DNA of 6,273 bases from JBFGRM01 sp041563675 (lineage in GTDB: Bacteria > Nitrospirota > Nitrospiria > Nitrospirales > Nitrospiraceae), in assembly GCA_041563675.1 (NCBI GenBank), contig JBFGRM010000150.1, positions 1 through 6,273 on the forward strand, in the 5' to 3' direction. The notes below the pieces were generated by a model that was not told the origin of the DNA, made no database searches, and was given only the letters and a program-made list of their open reading frames with translations. The first letter of the stretch is position 1; each line of letters begins with the position of its first letter. Both the position numbers and the translations under genes were made by a program. Below, one piece after another: positions 1 through 5,283 of the stretch.

Positions 1-236
1 CGACCGCGGCTGCTCGGCAAGTGCGGGGCCCGAACCTCCGCGATTCGCACTGACGGGCGTGCCCCTCGCCCCACACGGGAACACGAGCGGAACCCGCCAG
101 GTCGGCATGGCCCTGTACCCGGCCTCATCCGGAAACTCACGATCAGGTCGTCTTCAACAGGCGATGAGTGCGGGGATGAACACGCACCCAAGATTATTTT
201 GGACAGCAGTGCTCCCGACCCCTTTTCTTATCCGTT
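1..236. other. Left-edge stretch with no supported gene
   Basis: No RNA gene, recognisable domain or convincing start is visible here. Two plus-strand frames stay open from the left edge to stops near 255 and 259, and both run into the 3' end of the DUF488 gene on the other strand. Their translations are rich in Pro, Arg, Gly and Ser and resemble no family I know. Such open frames are common in GC-rich DNA. A minus-strand motif GGGGTCGGGAGC near 211-226 resembles one arm of the REP-like palindromes seen in many environmental genomes, but the matching arm is absent. Confidence 0.4.
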
Positions 237-791
237 TCACTCTGCAGTGGGATAAATGAGTCTGCCGTCGACCATACGAGCGAAGGGGGTGAGGTGGTGT
301 TCGTCGGCCCGCGTGGTGGACATGATGTGGCGGACGGTCCAGCCGCGGACGACCGCCGCGTCGGCGATCAAGGAGCGGTGGCAGCGCCAGGGGACCGCTT
401 CGGCGCACATGATGGTGGTCGGCAGGTCCTTGGCCAGGGTGAGGAGCTCCTCGAGCGCGCCCCAGAATTCGCCCGTCTGCATGTAGTCCGCGTAGCCGCG
501 GAATCCCGCGTTGCGCCAGCCCAGGTTGACCGAGTCGGCGCGGGCCTTTCGCCTGCCGCCGAGCGTCTTCATGCCGCGGTAGACCACCCCCGCCTTGTTG
601 AGCGCGCGCTCGAGCGTGTCTGTGTGAAATTGAGGATTGCGACGCGAGAAGGGGATCACGCGGACGTCGACGAGCTGCCGGATGGCATGGCCGTGCAGCA
701 ACGCGATGAAGTCCTCTGCGGCTCGCGTCGAATGACCGATCGTCCACAGGACCTGATCCGACCTTTGCCCGCTCGGTCTCACGAGACGCAA
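237..791 (-). CDS. DUF488 family protein
   Basis: This 184-residue protein matches the DUF488 family (PF04343), whose biochemical role is not firmly established. The family landmarks appear in order: TIGHS at residues 17-21, VDVR at 41-44 followed by P-F-S-R-R at 47-51, and the C-terminal signature with Cys129, Glu131 and Cys137-His-Arg. The length is normal for the family, so the gene looks intact and the protein is probably cytoplasmic. The start chosen is TTG at 791-789, which directly abuts the TAA stop of the TfoX-like gene. There is no Shine-Dalgarno site, so translation is probably coupled to that gene. An in-frame GTG at 782-780 is the only other close start. It is the last gene of the minus-strand run. 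The family is clear and the function unknown. Confidence 0.92.
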   Translation of the reverse strand: MRLVRPSGQRSDQVLWTIGHSTRAAEDFIALLHGHAIRQLVDVRVIPFSRRNPQFHTDTLERALNKAGVVYRGMKTLGGRRKARADSVNLGWRNAGFRGYADYMQTGEFWGALEELLTLAKDLPTTIMCAEAVPWRCHRSLIADAAVVRGWTVRHIMSTTRADEHHLTPFARMVDGRLIYPTAE

Positions 792-1130
792 TTACCGCGC
801 TGCTGCATCATTCGCCCAGCAGACGAGGCTGTCCGAGTCCTCGAGGACGTCGGGAGGCACTTCGTAATAGTTCTTGAGCGTCTGCTTCTTGTTGGGCCGG
901 AACGGCTTCATCTTCTCGTTCGTGTAGTTCGTCCGGCTCTTCTCATCGGTTTTGAAGAACAGCCGCCGGTCGTGAATGATGCCAAAGAAGGTGTGACCAC
1001 GGTAAAGTCCATAGCCGCCGAACATGGCGCGGCAGGACAGCCCGCGCAGATCCGCGAGCTGGTCCAGGACGAAGTCCTTGAAGGACTCCTCCTTCACAGC
1101 GCCTTTCTTGGATGCCGTCCGCGTCGCCAT
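792..1130 (-). CDS. TfoX N-terminal domain protein
   Basis: This 112-residue protein is essentially one TfoX_N domain (PF04993). The diagnostic R-A-M-F-G-G-Y-G-L-Y stretch is at residues 34-43, a hydrophobic strand and F-F-K follow at 50-60, and N-Y-Y-E-V-P near 87-92 leads to the C-terminal helix. The Sxy/TfoX competence regulator carries an additional C-terminal domain that is missing here, so a competence role should not be assumed. Small stand-alone TfoX_N proteins are common and mostly uncharacterised. The N-terminus is rich in Lys, Thr and Ser. The ATG at 1130 was chosen. A GTG nine bases upstream (1139-1137) is in frame, and the GGAGGA site near 1156-1161 is rather far from either. It follows the third SRPBCC gene after about 59 bases and abuts DUF488 with no gap. 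Confidence 0.88.
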   Translation of the reverse strand: MATRTASKKGAVKEESFKDFVLDQLADLRGLSCRAMFGGYGLYRGHTFFGIIHDRRLFFKTDEKSRTNYTNEKMKPFRPNKKQTLKNYYEVPPDVLEDSDSLVCWANDAAAR

Positions 1131-1189
1131 GGCGGTCACGTTTTTCTTGCTCTTCTCCTCCGCCGCTCAGGGCACAGATGATAGGCAGC

Positions 1190-1654
1190 TTATCGCTTCC
1201 CCGGAGCTTTTGCCATGCCAGCCCCCTCATGCTTGCGTCTGGCCTTGAGATACTTGCGCCAGGGCTGCCAGTAATACGCTGGCCAGCCTTTCTTTACGTC
1301 CGCATGATCGTGATCCGGGACATTGACGTGCGTCAGGCGCAGCTCGGTTGCACCTCGGACTTTCCGGAGGCGCAGGATCAGGATGGAGTCATCGTCGCCG
1401 GCCCGCCAATAGCGGCTCCGCCAAGTCTGGACGATCATACGGCCTGGAACGAGCAGCAAATTCTTTCCGCGGAGCACCCCGTTGAACGCCGTGAAGGAGG
1501 CGCCGACTTTCGGAGTGATGCGCACCCTTCGCCCGGTGATGGCACGATGCTGGGCCGCATTCAAGTAGGCGTCATAAACTGATCGGGGCGAAGCGTTCAG
1601 GGTCACGCGCTGTTCGATGGTTCTGGCCAAAGCAGGGTTCTCTTCCTCGATCAC
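1190..1654 (-). CDS. SRPBCC/AHSA1-like protein A (third of three)
   Basis: This 154-residue protein is probably a START/SRPBCC-fold member of the AHSA1-like group (PF08327), small cytoplasmic proteins with a hydrophobic ligand cavity. The pattern fits: a beta strand T-I-E-Q-R-V near 12-17, the helix start S-P-R-S-V-Y-D-A-Y at 22-30, K-V-G-A-S-F at 49-54, L-R-L-T-H-V at 105-110, and a C-terminal helix with G-W-P-A-Y-Y-W-Q-P-W-R-K-Y-L at 123-136. The tail is basic. No ligand can be read from the sequence. The start chosen is GTG at 1654-1652, but its GAGGAGG site lies only about one base upstream, so a TTG at codon 9 is a real alternative. The frame is the same as that of the preceding SRPBCC gene, interrupted by its TGA stop and 30 bases. 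Confidence 0.85.
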   Translation of the reverse strand: MIEEENPALARTIEQRVTLNASPRSVYDAYLNAAQHRAITGRRVRITPKVGASFTAFNGVLRGKNLLLVPGRMIVQTWRSRYWRAGDDDSILILRLRKVRGATELRLTHVNVPDHDHADVKKGWPAYYWQPWRKYLKARRKHEGAGMAKAPGKR

Positions 1655-1668
1655 GCCTCCTCGATCAC
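1644..1668. repeat. Two 11-bp direct repeats, 14-bp period
   Basis: The plus-strand sequence TCCTCGATCAC occurs at 1644-1654 and again at 1658-1668, separated by GCC. Read on the coding strand, each copy is GTGATCGAGGA. One copy supplies the GTG start of SRPBCC protein A, and the other supplies the GAGGA part of its presumed ribosome binding site. This may be a small tandem duplication in the intergenic gap. Confidence 0.6.
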
Positions 1669-1684
1669 CGAGAGACGTGAGCCT

Positions 1685-2146
1685 TCATTCCAGATCCGGT
1701 TGGCCCTTCCCCCGCTCCAGGTAGCCGCGGAGGCTTTGAGTGAGAAAAAATGACCAGGCGCTCGAGCACATGTCGGCACACTCGAGCGGGGCCAGGCCGG
1801 CGTGCGTGAAGGTGAGCGTCGAGCGGTCCTTCGCGGTTTCCGCAATCTCGAAGCGAATCTTGGTGCCGACCCAGTCGTGCAGATCGGAGAAGCCGGTGGC
1901 GACCGGATGCGTCTGGTCGGTACACTCCCACTCCACGCAGCGGTTCGGCTCGAGTCTGAGAATTCGGACCGTCGCCGAGAAGCCGGCTTTGGGAAAGCGG
2001 AAGGATGCCTGACCGCCGACGCGTTCCTCCATGGCGCAGAAATCCGTCCACCAATTGCGGATGCCTTGCTGTGTGGCGAACTGTTCGTACAATCGTCCCG
2101 CAGCAACCGGATACTGCAACTGAAGTGTAAAGTTTGCGCTGCTCAT
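1685..2146 (-). CDS. SRPBCC/AHSA1-like protein B (second of three)
   Basis: This 153-residue protein is an SRPBCC-fold member of the AHSA1-like group. From the ATG at 2146, a first strand F-T-L-Q-L-Q-Y is at residues 6-12 and the helix A-A-G-R-L-Y-E-Q-F at 15-23. N-W-W-T-D-F follows at 31-36, V-G-G-Q-A-S-F-R-F at 43-51, L-T-F-T-H-A at 111-116, and a long C-terminal helix runs from about 121 to 146 ending Y-L-E-R-G. Proteins of this type bind small hydrophobic ligands or have unknown roles, and the ligand here cannot be inferred. The ATG is preceded by GAGG with a spacer of about nine bases. A TTG ten codons upstream (2176-2174) is open but has a less family-like N-terminus. It shows no close resemblance to proteins A and C, which suggests three distinct family members rather than a recent triplication. 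Confidence 0.88.
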   Translation of the reverse strand: MSSANFTLQLQYPVAAGRLYEQFATQQGIRNWWTDFCAMEERVGGQASFRFPKAGFSATVRILRLEPNRCVEWECTDQTHPVATGFSDLHDWVGTKIRFEIAETAKDRSTLTFTHAGLAPLECADMCSSAWSFFLTQSLRGYLERGKGQPDLE

Positions 2147-2197
2147 TGTTTCGCGCCTCGCGTCGGTCGACGACAAGATCTCTGGTCGACGAGAAGG

Positions 2198-2668
2198 TTA
2201 CAGGGCCTTGGCCAATCGGTCCAGGCAGCCCGTCCATCCCATGCCGTGCCGGTCCCTGGTCTCGCTGTTCGGGAAGCGCTCATGCGTGATGGTGAGGACC
2301 GTCGTCTCTCCACGCGCCTCGAACAGCAGGGTGACGAGCGTCTCGCCGACATCGCCGAGATCGACGCCTCCGCAGCCCTTGTTGCCTTCCCAGGCGAAGG
2401 TGAAGACCAGCCTCTCCGGCGGGGCGATCTCTTTATACGTCCCGATCACCGTGTGGATCTCACCCGAGGGGTCCTTCATCTCGATGCGGTAGCGGCCCCC
2501 GACGCGGAGATCGACCTCGGCCACCGGGGTGGCAAAGTCGTCCGCGGGGGCATACCACCGTTTCAGCGCCTCCGGTTGGGTCCACGCCGAGAAGACTTTC
2601 TCCCGCGGCGCGGAGAACGTGCGTGAGAGGTGGAGCGTCGTGGCTGAGGTATCGGTTTTTGTGGCCAT
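2198..2668 (-). CDS. SRPBCC/AHSA1-like protein C (first of three)
   Basis: This 156-residue protein is the clearest AHSA1-type SRPBCC protein of the three. The family opening R-T-F-S-A-P-R-E-K-V-F-S-A-W-T is at residues 16-30, P-E-A-L-K-R-W-Y at 32-39, V-G-G-R-Y-R-I-E-M near 56-64, and the final helix G-W-T-G-C-L-D-R-L-A-K near 144-154. The length is normal. Such proteins are very often encoded directly behind an ArsR-type repressor, as here, and are assumed to be its regulated partners. The ATG is well supported by a perfect AAGGAGG seven bases upstream. Its first 106 bases overlap the 3' end of the repressor frame in the -1 phase. A 51-base gap follows before SRPBCC B. Confidence 0.93.
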   Translation of the reverse strand: MATKTDTSATTLHLSRTFSAPREKVFSAWTQPEALKRWYAPADDFATPVAEVDLRVGGRYRIEMKDPSGEIHTVIGTYKEIAPPERLVFTFAWEGNKGCGGVDLGDVGETLVTLLFEARGETTVLTITHERFPNSETRDRHGMGWTGCLDRLAKAL

Positions 2669-2994
2669 GAGGGGTCCTCCTTGGAGTGAGCTTCGGATAA
2701 GTATTCCGCGAGTCGATCGAGCTGACTGTCCCAGAACCGGCGGTACCGGGCGATCCAGGCCTCGGCATCCTTGAGCGGCGACGCCGACAGGACGCAGCGC
2801 CGCACCCGACCTTCCTTTTCGCGCAAGAGGAGACCAGCCTGCTCTAAGACCCGCAGGTGCTTCGAGATCGCGGGCAGAGACATGGCGAAGGGATCGGCCA
2901 GCGAGGTGACGGTCGAGTCGCCCGTCGCCAGGCGTTCGAGAATGGCGCGGCGGGTCGGATCGGCGAGGGCGGCGAATGTGGCGTTGAGTGACAT
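2563..2994 (-). CDS. ArsR-family winged-helix repressor
   Basis: This is an ArsR/SmtB-type regulator whose N-terminus, M-S-L-N-A-T-F-A-A-L-A-D-P-T-R-R, is typical of the group paired with AHSA1-like genes. The winged helix-turn-helix spans about residues 8-75, with recognition helix M-S-L-P-A-I-S-K-H-L-R-V-L at 38-50 and the wing near 58-70. The usual metal-binding cysteine motif is absent: the only Cys is residue 67. It therefore probably does not sense metals. Its target is probably the inverted repeat just upstream of its own start. Relatives usually end soon after the D-R-L-A-E-Y-L helix (about residue 99). Here the frame continues to 143 residues, with an Arg/Ser/Pro-rich tail that is the SRPBCC C gene read in another phase. 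The ATG has no good ribosome site. The tail may be real, or reflect a lost stop. Confidence 0.92.
   Translation of the reverse strand: MSLNATFAALADPTRRAILERLATGDSTVTSLADPFAMSLPAISKHLRVLEQAGLLLREKEGRVRRCVLSASPLKDAEAWIARYRRFWDSQLDRLAEYLSEAHSKEDPSWPQKPIPQPRRSTSHARSPRRGRKSSRRGPNRRR
2676..2682 (-). promoter_or_regulatory. Strong ribosome binding site of SRPBCC C
   Basis: AAGGAGG on the minus strand lies seven bases before the ATG at 2668. It fixes that start even though it falls inside the coding frame of the upstream ArsR gene. Confidence 0.9.
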
Positions 2995-3000
2995 GGTTAT

Positions 3001-3022
3001 TATTTAACCTTTTGGTTAAATA
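3001..3022. promoter_or_regulatory. Probable ArsR operator (perfect inverted repeat)
   Basis: TATTTAACC at 3001-3009 and GGTTAAATA at 3014-3022 are perfect reverse complements around TTTT. The site overlaps the -10 box and expected transcription start of the repressor promoter and ends six bases before the repressor ATG. This position is what negative autoregulation requires. Binding by this ArsR protein is inferred, not shown. Confidence 0.82.
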
Positions 3023-3047
3023 TATGCCGGTGACTCGGTATTGTCAA
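3019..3047 (-). promoter_or_regulatory. Promoter of the ArsR-SRPBCC operon
   Basis: On the minus strand a perfect -35 box TTGACA (3047-3042) is followed after 17 bases by TATATT (3024-3019), five of six matches to the sigma70 -10 consensus. Transcription would start near 3012, giving a leader of under 20 bases before the ATG at 2994. The -10 box lies partly inside the operator. Confidence 0.82.
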
Positions 3048-3050
3048 TGG

Positions 3051-3110
3051 GGGCCCGTGAGGATTTTGTCGGGTCCCTTTTGTAAGGCGGCAGGGCACAA
3101 GGCGACAAAA
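3051..3110 (+). other. Two competing hairpins in the DUF3179 leader
   Basis: GGGCCCG (3051-3057) can pair with CGGGTCCC (3070-3077) with one bulged T, and TTTT follows, which is terminator-like in the plus direction. TTTTGTCG (3064-3071) can instead pair with CGACAAAA (3103-3110). The two pairings cannot form together. No plus-strand promoter is clear nearby, so a regulatory role is only a possibility. Confidence 0.35.
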
Positions 3111-3126
3111 AAGTTCGCAGAGTTCG

Positions 3127-4161
3127 ATGAGGAGATTGCCCAGGGTGTCACCCGACCCTGATGATAAACTGGAATCAGACCACGGACGCAGGCCGGACTC
3201 CATGTTGATACCTCCCAAGGGCAAGCGCGCGAGGCTGAAGGTGCTGGTCGCCATGCTGGTCGTGGCGGCGGGTCTCCTTGCGGCCTCCTGGGTCACCGGT
3301 CGGGGCGGCTTCGACCTCTCCACGCACAGCGTGCCGCCCGAGCAGATCATGGACGGCGGCCCCGGCAAGGACGGCATTCCGGCCATCCTGACCCCCCGTT
3401 TCGTGACGGCCTCGCAGGCGGACTTTCTGAACAACAATGACCGTGTCCTGGCATTGAGCCGGGGCAGGGAAGCCAAGGCCTATCCCATCAAGATCCTGAA
3501 CTGGCACGAGGTCGTCAACGACCGCCTCGACGGCCGGCCCGTTGTCGTGACCTACTGCCCGCTCTGCGGCACCGGCATCGCCTTCGATGCCACGATCGGA
3601 AACGCCACCTACACGTTCGGCGTGTCCGGGTTGCTTTACCAGAGCGATCTGCTCATGTACGACCACCAGACAGAAAGCCTCTGGTCACAGATCTCGATGG
3701 AGGCCGTGGCGGGACCGCTGACCGGCTCGAAGCTCGAGCCCGTCTACCTTGTTCACACGACCTGGGGCGAATGGAAGGCGGAACACCCGGCAACGCAGGT
3801 CCTGTCCACGCGAACCGGATTTTTCCGGGATTACAGCCGGGACCCCTATGATGGGTACGCGCAACGCCGCGACCTCATGTTCGACGTCACCCATTTCGAT
3901 CCGACCTATCATCCCAAGGCCTGGATCGTAGGCGTCGAGATCGACGGAACGGCCAAAGCCTACGCTTTCTCCGAGCTGGAAAAGACAGAAACACCGGTCC
4001 GGGACCGCGTGAACGGACGGACCCTTGTCATTCAATTCAACCGTCAGGCCGCGAGCGCAACGGTGAGCGACGAGGACGGCAATCCGATCCCTTCCGTCAT
4101 GGCCTACTGGTTCGCCTGGTACGCGTTCCATCCTGACACCACGACGTTCCAAGCCCAGTGA
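3127..4161 (+). CDS. Membrane-anchored DUF3179 protein
   Basis: The frame of up to 344 residues belongs to the DUF3179 family (PF11376), exported or membrane-bound proteins of unknown biochemical function. Basic residues K-G-K-R-A-R-L-K at 31-38 precede a hydrophobic segment at about 38-56, a signal anchor or signal peptide that puts the rest outside the cytoplasm. N-W-H-E-V-V-N-D is at 125-132, the signature Y-C-P-L-C-G-T-G at 143-150 has Cys144 and Cys147, and S-G-L-L-Y-Q-S-D-L-L-M-Y-D is at 167-179. The cysteine pair could bind metal or form a disulfide; this is inference. The start is unsettled, so the longest frame is given. GTG 3145 has GAGGAG ten bases upstream, and ATG 3202 gives the most typical signal sequence but a weak ribosome site. 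It is transcribed alone, divergently from the ArsR operon. Confidence 0.9.
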   Translation: MRRLPRVSPDPDDKLESDHGRRPDSMLIPPKGKRARLKVLVAMLVVAAGLLAASWVTGRGGFDLSTHSVPPEQIMDGGPGKDGIPAILTPRFVTASQADFLNNNDRVLALSRGREAKAYPIKILNWHEVVNDRLDGRPVVVTYCPLCGTGIAFDATIGNATYTFGVSGLLYQSDLLMYDHQTESLWSQISMEAVAGPLTGSKLEPVYLVHTTWGEWKAEHPATQVLSTRTGFFRDYSRDPYDGYAQRRDLMFDVTHFDPTYHPKAWIVGVEIDGTAKAYAFSELEKTETPVRDRVNGRTLVIQFNRQAASATVSDEDGNPIPSVMAYWFAWYAFHPDTTTFQAQ

Positions 4162-4220
4162 GCACCAGCACCGAGCTACCCCGCCTGATGGAAGGAAACC
4201 GTGACCGATTGCGGTGACAC

Positions 4221-4257
4221 AAAAAAAGGCCCCTCGGATCGATCCGAGGGGCCCTTT
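4221..4257. terminator. Bidirectional rho-independent terminator
   Basis: A perfect 26-bp palindrome (arms 4228-4240 and 4241-4253, left arm GGCCCCTCGGATC) is preceded by seven A and followed by CTTTATT. It can form a stem of at least ten GC-rich pairs closed by ATCGAT. With an A tract on one side and T-rich bases on the other, it can end transcripts from both directions. It sits between two convergent genes, 66 bases after the DUF3179 stop and about 35 bases beyond the stop of the minus-strand gene. Confidence 0.9.
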
Positions 4258-4288
4258 ATTCCTGAGCGAAACTCGAAAACCGACGTCG

Positions 4289-5098
4289 CTACGACAACCC
4301 CAGTGCTTCGCGCGTCGCCGGCCCCACGACACCGTCCGCGGGCAGTCCTTGCTTTCGCTGAAAACGCTTCACCGCCTCCTGGGTCTGTGCTCCGAACGTG
4401 CCGTCCACCTGGACTCTAACGCCCGCGTGTCGCAGCGCCCGCTGGATGCTCTTGACGTCGGGTCCTTGCATGTGCGGCTTCTTCAATCGAACCACCCTGC
4501 CGTCGGCGCTCGTGCTGGCGAAGATCGCCCTCCGTTCGAGCAAGTCCCGTGTCTGCTTCCCGACGACGCCGTCGGGCTGCAGCCCGTGTTTTCGCTGGAA
4601 CCACACGACGGCCGCCTTCGTGTCGGCGCCGAAGTAACCGTCGACCTGGACCGGCACGCCAAGGTCCTTCAGCGCGAGCTGGACGGACTTGACGTCCTTC
4701 CCTCGCATAGCCGGACTCTTCAGGGCCAGCACGCGGGCTCCGGCGACCGGCCGTGACGTGGTGGCCGCGCGCCCGGGCCGGGCTTCCGCGCGCCGCGCGA
4801 CGCTGGTCTGGCCGCGTCCGAGGTCGCGTTCCAGCCGTGCCAGCCTCACCTTGAGATCCCCGTTTTCACGGGTCGCCTCATTGAGCCGCCCCTGCAGCTC
4901 ATCCCGTAGGAGCGTCGCCTCGCGGAGCTGCGCTTCGAGCTGCGCGCGCTCGTCGGAGAGGTCCTGCACCGTGCTGCGGAGCTGCTCGAGCTGCGCCAGC
5001 AAGGCCGGTGGCCAGTAATCACACCCGCCGAGACTCATCGCGAGGACGAGCGCACACGCGAAAAACCCTCGGCGCATCTCGGTCCGTGTTCCTTTCAT
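4289..5098 (-). CDS. Lipoprotein with two peptidoglycan-binding domains
   Basis: This protein of about 269 residues is a predicted envelope lipoprotein (numbering from the ATG at 5101). A basic start and hydrophobic core at 12-24 lead to lipobox L-G-G-C with Cys27. Asp follows at +2, which in enterobacteria keeps lipoproteins in the inner membrane. A heptad-like coiled coil spans about 33-94, then an Ala/Arg-rich linker to about 122. Two PG_binding_1 domains (PF01471) occupy roughly 124-189 and 203-268, each with D-V-K-S near the start, V-Q-V-D-G-x-F-G-A, F-Q-R-K-x-G-L and D-G-V-V-G. No catalytic domain is present, so it probably tethers or spaces the cell wall rather than cutting it. ATG 5098 is preferred over the adjacent ATG 5101 because GGAGG lies six bases before it. 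It reads toward the shared terminator. Confidence 0.9.
   Translation of the reverse strand: MKGTRTEMRRGFFACALVLAMSLGGCDYWPPALLAQLEQLRSTVQDLSDERAQLEAQLREATLLRDELQGRLNEATRENGDLKVRLARLERDLGRGQTSVARRAEARPGRAATTSRPVAGARVLALKSPAMRGKDVKSVQLALKDLGVPVQVDGYFGADTKAAVVWFQRKHGLQPDGVVGKQTRDLLERRAIFASTSADGRVVRLKKPHMQGPDVKSIQRALRHAGVRVQVDGTFGAQTQEAVKRFQRKQGLPADGVVGPATREALGLS
4298..4732 (-). repeat. Two tandem peptidoglycan-binding repeats in one gene
   Basis: The coding segments at 4535-4732 and 4298-4495 encode two 66-residue units offset by 79 residues. By eye about 40 of 66 aligned positions are identical, including the D-V-K-S, V-Q-V-D-G and D-G-V-V-G blocks. This points to internal duplication within the gene rather than recruitment of two unrelated domains. 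Confidence 0.8.
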
Positions 5099-5104
5099 CA
5101 TATC

Positions 5105-5109
5105 CCTCC
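5105..5109 (-). promoter_or_regulatory. Ribosome binding site deciding the lipoprotein start
   Basis: GGAGG within AGGGAGGG on the minus strand lies six bases before the ATG at 5098 and only three before the ATG at 5101. This favours the second of the two adjacent start codons. Confidence 0.7.
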
Positions 5110-5283
5110 CTGGTTACTGCCTCCTCGACCAAGCACTCCGCAAGCTGATCGGGGGCGCCTGCTCCCCCACGCGAGCCGGTGGACGGACGGTATATCGACT
5201 GGATGAAGTGGAGGAAATGGAAGAGGATCCGTGCACGGTTGGAAGGTTAGACTACCGTAAAACGTCATCGTCTTCAAGAGCCC

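Noticed and set aside
792..1139. Assignment of the TfoX-like gene as a competence regulator
   Set aside because: Only the N-terminal domain is present and no competence genes are nearby, so the family name does not justify the function.
294..1181. Plus-strand open frame of 295 codons antisense to DUF488 and TfoX_N
   Set aside because: It lies exactly opposite two clear family genes, has no ribosome site, and its translation is Arg/Val/Asp/Ala-rich with no recognisable domain. This is typical of a GC-rich shadow frame.
1665..2237. Minus-strand 190-codon frame overlapping SRPBCC B in another phase
   Set aside because: It competes with a frame carrying clear SRPBCC signatures and a supported ATG; its own translation has no domain.
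1802..2626. Plus-strand open frame of 274 codons antisense to SRPBCC B and C
   Set aside because: It is opposite two well-supported SRPBCC genes, shows no family motif and crosses their intergenic gap. It is read as a compositional artefact.
3685..4332. Minus-strand open frame of 215 codons opposite DUF3179
   Set aside because: The sense strand has strong family motifs throughout, and this frame crosses the palindromic terminator.
5151..5168. GGGGG/CCCCC inverted repeat upstream of the lipoprotein gene
   Set aside because: Only five pairs plus a mismatch and a very small loop; no T run and no clear relation to a promoter.
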